From Bacillus sp. BHET2 (GTDB taxonomy: Bacteria; Bacillota; Bacilli; Bacillales; Bacillaceae_B): 64,000 nt of DNA. The notes under the pieces are model-generated. The model worked only from the letters and a program-made list of their open reading frames with translations, ran no database searches and was not told the origin of the DNA. The position numbers were made by a program, and so were the translations under genes. How positions within the stretch are numbered: the first letter of the stretch is position 1; each line of letters begins with the position of its first letter. Positions 56,332-64,000 of this stretch are shown here, piece by piece. The stretch lies in the NCBI RefSeq assembly GCF_005938125.1, contig NZ_VCQN01000004.1, positions 248,001-312,000 of the forward strand, in the 5' to 3' direction.

Positions 56332-57060
56332 TTAGTCCATCATTTTATCCGTATCAGTATAGTCGTTGCGTTTTTGACGGTCCATATTGATTTTGTGGGT
56401 GTCGTCGTCACGCATCTCGTATTGATCTGATGTCATTTCACCATTTGCATTTTCACCTGAGTCTACATTTTTCCCTTGGGGAGAGTCTTGTAGCATAAGG
56501 TTAATCGTGTCATCAATGGCTGTGTTGACGTTATCACTATCACTATCCATTTGGGCAAGGTTTTCGACATTACGCATCAAGCTTTTGTCATCTGTTACAT
56601 AAACATGGTACCATCGTGGGATGACAGACATGGCTGTTTTCTTTACTTGATCGGCTACTTCAAAGCGACCGTCTTTATCCTTTTTATCTGTAATATAGGA
56701 GACAAGCACTTCTTCGTCTGTGACGAGAGTGGAGCAGTCTTTAACATCGGGAAGGGAGACACTCATTTTACTGATACTGTCCGCGACCTGTTCACGATTG
56801 ATACTGTACATATCCTTCGTTGAAATATTTTGGCCACCGGTAGGGCTCTTTTGCTGTCGGACATAACCGAAGCTTTCCCCGCGATGAGCACCTTTTTTGG
56901 TCCAGTTATTTTCGTTATACAGGTCTTCCCGGTCACTTACATTGATGGTGTTTCCGTTATCATGAAACATTTCTTCATTGGCCGTGTCTATTCCATTACA
57001 GGCTGTTCCGATTAGTGTGATACTTAATACAGTTGTACCCAGGATTATTTTATTCAACAT
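56332..57060 (-). CDS. yutC: YutC: YhcN/YlaJ-family sporulation lipoprotein
   Basis: 242-residue lipoprotein. The signal peptide ends in lipobox LIGTAC (Cys about 21). A YhcN/YlaJ-type domain with REQVADSISKMSVSLPDVKDCSTLVTDEEVLVSYI and SVIPRWYHVYVTDD is visible, then an Asp/Asn/Met-rich tail. Relatives are found in the spore inner membrane. ATG 57060 has AGGGGG five bases upstream. The tail may have been altered by the adjacent repeat; this cannot be decided from one genome. Confidence 0.82.
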   Translation of the reverse strand: MLNKIILGTTVLSITLIGTACNGIDTANEEMFHDNGNTINVSDREDLYNENNWTKKGAHRGESFGYVRQQKSPTGGQNISTKDMYSINREQVADSISKMSVSLPDVKDCSTLVTDEEVLVSYITDKKDKDGRFEVADQVKKTAMSVIPRWYHVYVTDDKSLMRNVENLAQMDSDSDNVNTAIDDTINLMLQDSPQGKNVDSGENANGEMTSDQYEMRDDDTHKINMDRQKRNDYTDTDKMMD

Positions 57061-57168
57061 AAACACCCCCTATTTGTTAGGGTGACCATCTCTTATTGTA
57101 ATTTTTCATAGTAATTAATGGACAATCCGTTATAATTTAAGATAAGGAAATGAAAGTGGGTGGACGCG

Positions 57169-57444
57169 ATGATTTGTGTACAGAATACGTGCTACGAAAT
57201 CGTTGAAGAATTTAGAGACGGATTCAACGAGGAAGCATTCAAGGAAAGATATAGCGATATTTTAAGCAAATACGATTATATCCTCGGTGATTGGGGATAC
57301 GGCCAGCTCAGATTAAAGGGATTCTTCGATGATCACAATCAAAAGTCTTCTTTTGACACAAAGGTAAGTACACACAAAGATTACTTATATGAATACTGTA
57401 ATTTTGGCTGCGCTTATTTTCTTGTGAAAAAAGTTAGTAAATAA
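57169..57444 (+). CDS. yutD: YutD-like protein (DUF1027)
   Basis: 91-residue cytosolic protein of unknown function. YEIVEEFRDGFNEEAFKERYSDILSKYDYILGDWGYGQLRLKGFF followed by EYCNFGCAYFLVKK is the YutD family pattern. ATG 57169 is preferred over GTG 57160, which sits in the GTGGGTGG ribosome site. A TATAAT lies at 57131-57136. Confidence 0.82.
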   Translation: MICVQNTCYEIVEEFRDGFNEEAFKERYSDILSKYDYILGDWGYGQLRLKGFFDDHNQKSSFDTKVSTHKDYLYEYCNFGCAYFLVKKVSK

Positions 57445-57447
57445 TAA

Positions 57448-57492
57448 GTAAAGAAAGGAACAAGCGAGGGACTCGTTTGTTCCTTTCTTTAC
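57448..57492 (+). terminator. Long hairpin after yutD
   Basis: Twenty-base arms (start GTAAAGAAAGGAACAA) with one mismatch and a 5-nt loop. There is no separate T-run beyond the arm. Confidence 0.6.
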
Positions 57493-57560
57493 GCTTAAAA
57501 GCTATTTCACCAAGGGGAGCCGAACAAAAGGGAATAGAATCGACTCACTTTCAGTGTTAG

Positions 57561-57612
57561 TTGCGTAACTATCGGTGTATATTGCGTAACTAACAAGTTT
57601 CGTTGCGCAACT
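57561..57612. repeat. Three TTGCGYAACT repeats at exact 21-bp spacing
   Basis: TTGCGTAACT at 57561-57570, TTGCGTAACT at 57582-57591 and TTGCGCAACT at 57603-57612. Each is near-palindromic (AGTTGCGCAACT is the perfect form). They lie between convergent genes, not near a promoter. Confidence 0.75.
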
Positions 57613-57684
57613 CCCCCTTCGTATAAAACTCCAAGCATATCAAATCAGAGTGAAGCAAATTTCACTTCACCCTGATTTATCATT

Positions 57685-57978
57685 TTACTCATTTTCTGTA
57701 TAAGGGGGTTCCTCATTCACTTCAGGATCTGCATGAACTGGATGAGATCCAGGTTCTTGGCGTGGAATATCCTGATGAAGGGATTTGTTTTCATAGTTGA
57801 AGGCACTATAGTAACGTTGGCCCTCTTCCCAAGGTGTGCTTTTGTTTTCAACAGGGGAATGTTTTCCTCTCGGAGCCCCATATGGACCTTCCGGAAGCGT
57901 TTCCGGTACGAGGAAATTACGGTATGTTTCCACATTGGAGAAGTCGCTGTATACTTCATCTTTACGGTCTTTACTCAT
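57685..57978 (-). CDS. Hypothetical cytosolic protein, 97 aa
   Basis: Hydrophilic, Pro/Glu/Tyr-rich protein with little predicted order; segments LPEGPYGAPRGKHSPVENKSTPWEEGQRY and EVNEEPPY stand out. I cannot name its family with confidence. ATG 57978 is preceded by AGGTGGGAG. It lies downstream of, and in the same direction as, the DUF3055 gene with a 72-bp gap. Confidence 0.7.
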   Translation of the reverse strand: MSKDRKDEVYSDFSNVETYRNFLVPETLPEGPYGAPRGKHSPVENKSTPWEEGQRYYSAFNYENKSLHQDIPRQEPGSHPVHADPEVNEEPPYTENE

Positions 57979-58050
57979 TTTATCTCCCACCTTTCATACC
58001 TTTAGTATGTGAGAGGGAGGTGGAGTTCATTCTTTAAGCAGTATAACCGA

Positions 58051-58320
58051 CTAAAGAATGATTTCCCCTAAGAAATCCCTTAATTCATCCGCTTCTTCCT
58101 CTGTTAATTTAAATACACTTTCTACATACCCCGGCTCATCAAGGTCATCCCTGCCGATGATTGAAAATCGGCTGCCTTGAAGATCCAATACTAAAGATTT
58201 TCCGTAATAGCGTTCGGTTTGGGTAATAGCAAGGTCGTACCGTTGATTTTCACCCATAAAGCTGACAAAGCGGGTTTTTGTATTTTCCATGTCATCGTAT
58301 AAATAAAATCGTTCACTCAT
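58051..58320 (-). CDS. DUF3055 (SAV0927-like) protein
   Basis: 89-residue cytosolic protein. The pattern ERFYLYDDMENTKTRFVSFMGENQRYDLAI, then FSIIGRDDLDEPGYVESVFKL and EEADELRDFL, matches the DUF3055 family well. No function is known. Start ATG 58320 follows a GAGGAGG site. Confidence 0.82.
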   Translation of the reverse strand: MSERFYLYDDMENTKTRFVSFMGENQRYDLAITQTERYYGKSLVLDLQGSRFSIIGRDDLDEPGYVESVFKLTEEEADELRDFLGEIIL

Positions 58321-58456
58321 GACGATGTCCTCCTCTTTTTCTGCTTATTTCATCATATCAAACTGAGGGGACAAATGCAGGGTGGAGCTATATGTTAATG
58401 GAGAAATTATGTTAAAATAAAGTTTGAAGATTTCGTTTTAGAAAGAGGTGAGCACC

Positions 58457-58894
58457 GTGTATTTTGTAGATAGAGAAAAGATTGAAGAAATATTAGTGTA
58501 TATGAATGAGCAATTGATGATCATCAATGATCATGATCAATGGGGCTCCACATTAGAGAAATTAGCCTTAGAGCGCGTTGCCCATACACTCGTTGAATCC
58601 ATTCTTGATGTAGGAAACAGTATGATCGATGGATTTATTATGAGGGACCCTGGAAGCTACGAGGATATCATTGATATTCTGTTGGATGAAAAGGTGATCA
58701 GTGAGAAGATGAGTGAAGATCTTAAACGACTTGTCGAACAGCGTAAACCACTTGTTCAGGACTATATATCGGTTGATCATAATCAATTACACATGATCTT
58801 AAAAGATGTTTTTCAATCATTAACTCAATATCCACAACAGGTACGCAACTATCTTGAGAATGAACTCGGTCCTGTATCTGCATTTAAAAATTAA
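58457..58894 (+). CDS. yutE: YutE: HepT-like (DUF86) protein lacking the catalytic His
   Basis: 145-residue helical protein of the DUF86/HepT fold. HepT toxins carry R-x4-H-x-Y; at the matching place this protein has RKPLVQDY, with Gln in place of His. No MntA-type antitoxin nucleotidyltransferase gene is nearby. It is therefore more likely a housekeeping or non-toxic paralogue. GTG 58457 is used because GAAAGAGG lies eight bases upstream. Its place between yutD and yutF matches B. subtilis. Confidence 0.82.
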   Translation: MYFVDREKIEEILVYMNEQLMIINDHDQWGSTLEKLALERVAHTLVESILDVGNSMIDGFIMRDPGSYEDIIDILLDEKVISEKMSEDLKRLVEQRKPLVQDYISVDHNQLHMILKDVFQSLTQYPQQVRNYLENELGPVSAFKN

Positions 58895-58907
58895 GAGTAT
58901 TTGACAG

Positions 58908-58935
58908 CGCTTTCTATATAGAAGGCGTTTTATTT
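58908..58935 (+). terminator. yutE terminator
   Basis: Perfect nine-base arms CGCTTTCTA / TAGAAGGCG (one G-U), then TTTTATTTATTT. Confidence 0.75.
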
Positions 58936-58995
58936 ATTTGCAGAAAGCCCCAACGAATGAAGGGACATACTATACACAATTATGGAGGTAAACTA

Positions 58996-59760
58996 ATGAA
59001 AGAATATAAAGGCTATTTAATTGATTTAGACGGTACGATGTATAAGGGGAAAGAGAAAATAGAGGAAGCAGGGGACTTCGTTAAACGATTGCAGAAAAAG
59101 GGATTGCCTTATCTATTTGTGACGAATAATTCCTCAAGAAGCCCGGAACAGGTTGCTGGAAAATTACGTTCCTTCGATATTCCAGCAACGAAGGAACAGG
59201 TGTTTACGACATCAATGGCCACTGCGACATATATGGCTAAGAAAAAACCGAATGGCTCCGCTTATGTCATCGGTGAAGAAGGAATCCGTTCAGCGCTTGA
59301 AGAGAACGGCATCACGCTCCAGAATGAGAATCCTGATTTCGTGGTAGTTGGAATTGATCGGGATATTAACTATGAGAAACTTTCCCTTGCTTGTCTAGGT
59401 GTAAGAAATGGAGCAACCTTTATATCGACGAATGGAGATATTGCGATTCCGACTGAAAGAGGTTTACTGCCTGGGAATGGCTCACTGACATCCGTTGTCA
59501 CGGTTTCCACACAAACTGAACCGATCTTTATCGGAAAGCCAGAATCAATCATTATGGAACAGGCTCTCGAAGTATTAGGAATCCCGAAAGAAGATACGCT
59601 TATGGTGGGTGATAATTATGATACAGATATATTAGCTGGAATAAACGCAGAGCTTGATACGCTTCTGGTTCATACAGGAGTCACCACGAAAGATGGGTTG
59701 CGTTCAAAAAACATTCAGCCAACCTATACAATAGAAAACTTAGGGGAATGGGATATTTAA
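58996..59760 (+). CDS. yutF: YutF: HAD-superfamily phosphatase (NagD-like, subclass IIA)
   Basis: 254-residue cytosolic phosphatase. Nucleophile motif I is YLIDLDGTMYKG (Asp of DxDGT), motif II is LFVTNNSS, and motifs III-IV are IGKPE and LMVGDNYDTDI. The NagD-like alpha/beta cap lies between. Substrates are probably nucleotides or sugar phosphates. ATG 58996 follows GGAGGT; the frame extending to 58957 is not needed. Confidence 0.92.
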   Translation: MKEYKGYLIDLDGTMYKGKEKIEEAGDFVKRLQKKGLPYLFVTNNSSRSPEQVAGKLRSFDIPATKEQVFTTSMATATYMAKKKPNGSAYVIGEEGIRSALEENGITLQNENPDFVVVGIDRDINYEKLSLACLGVRNGATFISTNGDIAIPTERGLLPGNGSLTSVVTVSTQTEPIFIGKPESIIMEQALEVLGIPKEDTLMVGDNYDTDILAGINAELDTLLVHTGVTTKDGLRSKNIQPTYTIENLGEWDI

Positions 59761-59806
59761 TGAAAAAAGTGGAGGCAGATGAACCGCCTCCACACCGAAA
59801 CAACCC

Positions 59807-59836
59807 TTGCACGAACCATTATGGTAAAAATATAAT
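59807..59836 (+). promoter_or_regulatory. Promoter-like sequence with no ORF downstream
   Basis: TTGCAC, 18-bp spacer, consensus TATAAT. It reads into a 520-bp stretch without a credible gene. Confidence 0.5.
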
Positions 59837-60357
59837 AAATTAGTAATATATTCAGAATAGACAACCAACGTTTGGAAAAGTAGAATAGAATTAGTGTTAA
59901 AGAAGTAATTAGAATACTTTTTATACTTTAAGGCCTCTTTTTATGGTCTTATTTCAATGAATACCTACGCCTCTCGGGGTATTGTTGTTAAGTATCATAG
60001 AAGGAACAACAGTGTAACTCCTTATGTATGATGAAGTATTTCCTCTAACTAACTTTCATTTTTCCGTTACACATGCTTGAGTACATAAAAGGAATAGGCA
60101 GAATGAACGTGAGAAAAGAATAGGTTAAGAAAGATTTTTGAATTTCTTTTTAAAATCTTCCGAAATTAAGTGTAAAGGTATTGAACTAGGGTAAACACCA
60201 AAGGTAGTAGGGGACTATTAGCGTTGATACTGTCTTCAATTTCTAACTATTCTTTACGAATGCAAACAACTTTAAGAATGAAAGTCACTGTTTCTTGGTT
60301 TGATTTTCGAAACAATCCACGTCATTTCTAAAGAATTTTTAAAAGGGTAGTGAGGTA
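59837..60357. other. Gene-free AT-rich stretch, possible leader or ncRNA
   Basis: No coding frame with an RBS is found. Visible structures are a small inverted repeat AAGATTTT/AAAATCTT (60131-60159) and a 24-codon ATG frame near 59958 without ribosome site. It could be a long 5' leader of the XRE gene or encode a small RNA; no terminator was found inside. Just upstream (59769-59793), GTGGAGGC/GCCTCCAC forms a hairpin after yutF. Confidence 0.4.
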
Positions 60358-60609
60358 ATGAGTATTACAGTTACAGGACTTGTCGGAAAGAAAATAAGGC
60401 ACCATAGAAGAGCAAGGGAAATCACCATCCAAGAACTGAGTCGCAAATGTGGATTAACGGTTAATTACATTTCATTGATTGAAAAAGGAGAGGCGAACCC
60501 TTCTCTAAACAAGCTAAACGCGATCGTATGTGCTCTGGATGTTCAGTGGGATGAGATCATGCCAAGTTGTGAAGAACACAAAGACATCTACAATCAAACG
60601 GTACGTTAA
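60358..60609 (+). CDS. XRE-family HTH regulator (83 aa)
   Basis: Small DNA-binding protein consisting of one Cro/CI-type HTH: GKKIRHHRRAREITIQELSRKCGLTVNYISLIEKGEANPSLNKLNAIVCALDV. The tail is short and acidic (MPSCEEHKDIY), without a recognised effector domain. RBS GTGAGGT before ATG. There is no operon partner; targets are unknown. Confidence 0.88.
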   Translation: MSITVTGLVGKKIRHHRRAREITIQELSRKCGLTVNYISLIEKGEANPSLNKLNAIVCALDVQWDEIMPSCEEHKDIYNQTVR

Positions 60610-60779
60610 TGAACTAATTTTTTCTTTATTATTTCTAGTTCGATCAGAATGATAAGATCATTACTGATTTTTACCTATTTTGCTTTCTAGGCATCAATAA
60701 GGGCTCCGTCGCTTAGGATCTTTTTAAGTGAAAGCCTTTATTTGATGTGTTTTCGTTTAAGTAATCCTTAGTACATTAA

Positions 60780-61126
60780 TGGGGCTGGGACAAAAGGGTT
60801 TTAGCCAAGAAAAATCTGAACAATTATTCGATATTTTTTCATGAAAATCGAAAACGTTCGGATTTTTTATTGTTATTTTAAAAGCATACTCAGTGTATTT
60901 AACTGGTTCTAGCTGTTGATTGGAGTGCAAGACGAAGACTCCTGCGGGAAAAGCGGAATAGGTGAGACCCCGCAGGAGCGTCAGCGACGAGGAGGCTCGC
61001 CTTCCGCCCCGAGGAAAGCGAAGTCTTGCACGGAAATCAACAGCGGTGTCACAAGAAACCCTAACATGGTCTTATATCCTGATTGTTCGTTTTTCGATTA
61101 TATTGATTTGGTTATGTCCCAGCCTC
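60780..61126. repeat. Composite palindromic intergenic element (MITE-like)
   Basis: Outer ends are inverted: GGGGCTGGGACA (60780-60791) and TGTCCCAGCCTC (61115-61126). A GC-rich core (about 60920-61045) has internal complementarity: GACTCCTGCGGG against CCCCGCAGGAGCG, and GTGCAAGACGAAGACT against AGTCTTGCAC. Similar cores (CCCCGCAGGAGCG...GGAAAGCGAAG) are widespread in Bacillaceae intergenic DNA. No transposase is present; frames inside it are not genes. Confidence 0.85.
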
Positions 61127-61234
61127 AGTAAAAACTATTCATCGATGTGTAATACTAAAGGTAGTTAAAAGGATTTCATTATGTGTGAATACAAACGTCT
61201 AAAGAGTGAGTATCAGCATACTTCTTCTATCACT

Positions 61235-61265
61235 AAAAAATCAGACGACTTGGATCGTCTGATTT
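61235..61265 (-). terminator. yutG terminator
   Basis: Perfect eleven-base arms AAATCAGACGA / TCGTCTGATTT; read leftward they end in six T. Confidence 0.9.
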
Positions 61266-61270
61266 GGGAT

Positions 61271-61780
61271 TTATTCATTCTCATTCTGCGCTTCGGCCCG
61301 GTGTGCAAGGCGGCTGGAAGCAGCTGCAGCGATGGCACCGACAATATCATCTAAGAAGGTATGACACATTCCTGATGATTTATCGTTCAACCTCTCAAGA
61401 ATTCCCGGTTTTTGCTTATCGATAAATCCATAGTTCGTAAACCCGATCGATCCATATACGTTCACAATCGAAAAAGCAAGGATTTCATCTACACCATACA
61501 ACCCCTCATCTACTTCGATAATTGCTTGCAAAGGTTCTTCCAACATCTTTTTCTCAGCTAATATATCAAGTTGAATACCTGTTAGTATCGCATTCTGTAC
61601 TTCACGCTTCGTTAACACACGTTCAACGTTATAGACACATTCCTTTAATTCAAGATCAGGATGATACTTTTGTTGAAGGTACATGACCAGTTGAGCGATA
61701 TCCTCAATTTCCACTCCTCTTTCATGTAACCATTTACGTGCGGTTTTCTCTAATAAATCCATTGATTCTTTATCCTTCAT
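61271..61780 (-). CDS. yutG: YutG: phosphatidylglycerophosphatase A-like protein
   Basis: 169-residue protein of the PgpA-like (YutG) family. Helical N-domain (ARKWLHERGVEIEDIAQLVMYLQQKYHP), then VDEGLYGVDEILAFSIVNVYGSIGFTNYGFIDKQKPGILERL and the acidic HTFLDDIVGAIAAA. These resemble the conserved polar residues of PgpA, although true membrane helices are weak. ATG 61780 follows AAAGGTG by seven bases; GTG 61789 overlaps that site. Confidence 0.82.
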   Translation of the reverse strand: MKDKESMDLLEKTARKWLHERGVEIEDIAQLVMYLQQKYHPDLELKECVYNVERVLTKREVQNAILTGIQLDILAEKKMLEEPLQAIIEVDEGLYGVDEILAFSIVNVYGSIGFTNYGFIDKQKPGILERLNDKSSGMCHTFLDDIVGAIAAAASSRLAHRAEAQNENE

Positions 61781-62019
61781 CCTATTCACCTTTTTCCTTG
61801 AAAGATTATAAAACCCCTATTTCGATTAGACGAAGCCTTGTTTTACTCATATGATTCCCAATTGAAAAATAGACATAATAATAGCTTCTGTTCTCATTCT
61901 TGCCCATCTCTTGATTTAGATATTCATCAATGCAAAGGAATCATTTTTTTGCACATATTTTAAGTGTGTCATGTTAATGCACGATAAAAAGATGGTCACT
62001 TTAGATAGGAGAGATTTGC

Positions 62020-63021
62020 ATGTCTCAAGAAATATTAATCAATCATTTTGGGCTGCATCCTGAGCGGGCATTTTACGATGGTATGATGGATCGATATATG
62101 GTCGGGGGATTAGTATATAGTATTGTAACCGTTTCGAATATGGAACAGGAAACCTTAGTGGAACTTTATAAACTAGCCGAGCATCTAAAAGGTCAGGGTG
62201 ACCGTCATGTATCAACCTTCGTTCAAAGCAACGAAGGGAGATTCCTGGTTGTAGAAAAAGATAAAGATTATGTGGTATTAAGAAATGAAAGCATCCCATC
62301 ACCCCCAGACAATAAGCTTGGCAGAAAGCTAAGTAAATTTCATTTCAGGGGACGGACCTTTGAAGAGAAAGTAGAGAAGATCAACCGGATGGGACAGTGG
62401 AAGGATCTTTGGGAAAAGCGCCTTGCCCAGCTGGAGAAGGCCTATTACCAGGTCATACAGGATCAGCCTGTTGATGAGTTTGAACGTCGCTTTGTAGAGA
62501 GTTACCCTTACTATAGTGCTTTGACGGAAAATGCTATTCAATATCTGGTGGATACTGAGCTCGATGAAGATCCGGTGGCTGTGGATGCTGGGACCATATG
62601 CCATGAGAGATTTCTCCAATCTACATGGGGAAGAGAGGTGTCTATCCACTTCCCTTTTCAATGGGTATTCGATCATTACAGCCGGGATATTGCCGAGTGG
62701 GTGAGGGAGCGTTATTTCATGAGGAGCCAAACGTTTCATCCAGACCTCCAGGAATTTATGAAAGAATATGAATCGATTTCTCCCCTTTCCCCTTTTTCAT
62801 GGAGATTGCTGTATTCAAGACTATTATTTCCCCTTCATTATTTCGAATGCGTCGAAGAATATTATATTTCTCAATCTGAACAAAAGAAGAAAGTAGTAGA
62901 AGAGAAGCTCGAACGTTATTTGAAGAATTCCCATCAATATGAAGCATTTCTGGCTGATTTTTATCATATGTCGGAAGTACCCGTGAAAAAATGGGGAATC
63001 CCGCTTGTAGCATGGCTATAG
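62020..63021 (+). CDS. yutH: YutH: spore coat-associated kinase-like protein
   Basis: 333-residue protein of the CotS/YutH group, which share an aminoglycoside-phosphotransferase-like fold. The segment LGRKLSKFHFRGRTFEEKVEKINRMGQWKDLWEKRLAQLE and the Asp-Ala-Gly-x-x-Cys-His-Glu (DAGTICHERF) in the catalytic-loop position are visible. The usual HxDxxxxN loop is not conserved, so kinase activity is doubtful. RBS TAGGAGAG. Mother-cell expression is expected; no promoter is firmly called. Confidence 0.85.
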   Translation: MSQEILINHFGLHPERAFYDGMMDRYMVGGLVYSIVTVSNMEQETLVELYKLAEHLKGQGDRHVSTFVQSNEGRFLVVEKDKDYVVLRNESIPSPPDNKLGRKLSKFHFRGRTFEEKVEKINRMGQWKDLWEKRLAQLEKAYYQVIQDQPVDEFERRFVESYPYYSALTENAIQYLVDTELDEDPVAVDAGTICHERFLQSTWGREVSIHFPFQWVFDHYSRDIAEWVRERYFMRSQTFHPDLQEFMKEYESISPLSPFSWRLLYSRLLFPLHYFECVEEYYISQSEQKKKVVEEKLERYLKNSHQYEAFLADFYHMSEVPVKKWGIPLVAWL

Positions 63022-63092
63022 CGTAGACTTCCCAGAGTGAGACCTTCACTTTTATGCTAAACTGGAGAAAAGAGTGAAGGTAGGGACTACAT

Positions 63093-64000
63093 ATGAAGCC
63101 ATTTATCTATATTACGAGAAAGCTGCCGGAAGCAGTGATTGCTTCATTACGAAATGATTTCGAGGTCGAGATGTGGGAGCGTGAGGATGCGACGGTACCA
63201 AGAGACATTCTTCTGCAGAAAGCTGAGAAAGCCTCTGCTTTACTCACAATGCTTTCGGATAAAGTAGATCGGACATTATTACAGAGATCTCCCTCTTTGA
63301 AAGTCATCGCAAACCTTGCAGTAGGATATGACAATATCGATTTGGAAGCGGCAAATGAATTCGGTGTAACCATATGCAATACGCCGGATGTTCTGACGGA
63401 AACAACGGCTGATTTAACCTTTGGGCTTTTGATGGCTACAGCCAGAAGGATCGTTGAAGCAGATCGCTATATTAAAGAAGGAAAGTGGAAAAGCTGGTCA
63501 CCTTTACTCCTGGCTGGTTCAGATATTCATCACAAAACAATCGGGATTGTTGGGATGGGAAGTATCGGTGAAGCGGTAGCCAGAAGAGCAAAGGGGTTCA
63601 ATATGAATGTCCTATACCATAATCGTTCCAGAAAGCACGATCGAGAACTGGAATTGGGTGTTCAATATGCAGGGTTTGAGGAACTTCTCACCCAAGCAGA
63701 TTTCGTGGTCATTCTTGCTCCCTTGAATGATGATACAAAGGAAATGTTTCATGAAGAACACTTCAACATGATGAAAGAATCGTCCATCCTCATCAATGCA
63801 GCCCGTGGTCCGATTGTAAATGAAGGAGCCTTAATGAAAGCATTAGAGAGGGGTGACATAGCAGGAGCAGGCTTAGATGTGTTCGAAACTGAGCCGATCG
63901 ATCCGGATCATCCGCTCCTTCAATTCGATCAAGTGGTGGCCACCCCACATATCGGGAGCTCGTCGAAAGATACCCGCCATAGCATGATGACCTTATGTGC
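63093..64000 (+). CDS. D-2-hydroxyacid dehydrogenase (D-glycerate dehydrogenase/glyoxylate reductase type), 3' end outside window
   Basis: NAD(P)-dependent cytosolic dehydrogenase running off the window after 302 codons; about 20 residues are missing. The catalytic N-domain is KPFIYITRKLPEAV, and NLAVGYDNID precedes the Rossmann domain, IGIVGMGSIGEAVARR. Catalytic Arg (NAARGPIVNE), Glu (DVFETEP) and His (ATPHIGSSS) are in order. It resembles YvcT/GyaR-type glyoxylate/hydroxypyruvate reductases. RBS AAGGTAGGG. Confidence 0.92.
   Translation, partial: MKPFIYITRKLPEAVIASLRNDFEVEMWEREDATVPRDILLQKAEKASALLTMLSDKVDRTLLQRSPSLKVIANLAVGYDNIDLEAANEFGVTICNTPDVLTETTADLTFGLLMATARRIVEADRYIKEGKWKSWSPLLLAGSDIHHKTIGIVGMGSIGEAVARRAKGFNMNVLYHNRSRKHDRELELGVQYAGFEELLTQADFVVILAPLNDDTKEMFHEEHFNMMKESSILINAARGPIVNEGALMKALERGDIAGAGLDVFETEPIDPDHPLLQFDQVVATPHIGSSSKDTRHSMMTLC

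Noticed and set aside
57561..57612. CRISPR-like short repeat array
   Set aside because: Repeats are only ten bases with 11-bp spacers, three units, and no cas genes are in the window.
58457..58894. HepT/MntA toxin-antitoxin module
   Set aside because: No nucleotidyltransferase partner is adjacent, and the catalytic His of the HepT motif is replaced by Gln.
60916..61131. 71-codon rightward frame
   Set aside because: It lies wholly inside the palindromic repeat, has no good ribosome site and its composition reflects the repeat.
62347..62360. GGGGACGGACCTTT motif inside yutH
   Set aside because: Falls in a frame-conserved FHFRGRTFEE segment typical of the family; probably chance similarity to the intergenic repeat.

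Overview
The window is low-GC chromosomal DNA of an aerobic, endospore-forming Bacillaceae bacterium. Spore genes are spread throughout: an SspH-type SASP, a second small SASP-like gene, CotF/YusN coat genes, a gerABC-type germinant receptor operon, lytH, yunB, yutC and yutH. RBSs are strong AGGAGG types and TTG/GTG starts are common. Gene content and order largely match the Bacillus subtilis yus-yur-yun-yut regions, with insertions and rearrangements. The exact genus cannot be fixed from sequence alone; a Bacillus/Rossellomorea-like member is an inference.

Layout. 1-10.4 kb: partial iron-dependent alcohol dehydrogenase, DEAD-box RNA helicase, an N-terminally truncated acyl-CoA synthetase remnant, a DDAH/arginine-deiminase-type enzyme, a secreted alkaline phosphatase behind a Pho box, two tiny spore-protein genes, a lipase, a thioredoxin-like protein and an IolW-type dehydrogenase. 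10.4-14.2 kb: leftward gerA-B-C operon. 14.3-19.4 kb: siderophore-iron uptake, with a binding protein divergent from two permeases, a YusV-type ATPase, an FhuF-like ferric reductase and yusU; two Fur-box-like sites lie between. 19.5-24.8 kb: coat proteins, proline dehydrogenase, GNAT, a CPA-type antiporter with an operator-like promoter, a YczE/YitT-type membrane protein and a 45-codon small gene. 25.2-30.8 kb: fadN-fadA-fadE beta-oxidation operon with a FadR-box match. 30.8-34.9 kb: SDR plus ArsR pair behind a perfect 36-bp palindrome, then yusI-gcvH-yusG-yusF-yusE-yusD. 34.9-38.3 kb: SAM riboswitch, metNPQ and yurZ. 38.5-44.3 kb: a tiny unannotated gene and the sufCDSUB Fe-S assembly operon. 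44.4-54.9 kb: yunF-E-D-C, an HD-GYP protein, yunB, a lysine riboswitch with an NhaC-family transporter, an NSS transporter with its MetS small subunit, and lytH. 55-64 kb: lipA, yutC-yutH, small DUF proteins, an XRE regulator and a partial D-2-hydroxyacid dehydrogenase.

The genes form several nutrient and cofactor circuits: iron acquisition feeding Fe-S assembly and the Fe-S enzyme LipA; LipA and GcvH linked through lipoylation; methionine, lysine and methionine/alanine uptake; fatty-acid oxidation; and phosphate scavenging. No phage, IS transposase, CRISPR array, rRNA or tRNA is evident.

No clearly new multi-gene system was found. The signals most worth a second look are non-coding: the 36-bp palindrome beside the SDR/ArsR pair, a dispersed GGGACGGACCT hairpin family, a 21-bp-periodic triple GTTGCGTAACT repeat, two larger palindromic intergenic elements, RBS-sequestering hairpins before yunC and yunB, an orphan promoter before a 520-bp ORF-free stretch, and a possible ATT-initiated small gene with its own promoter and terminator.
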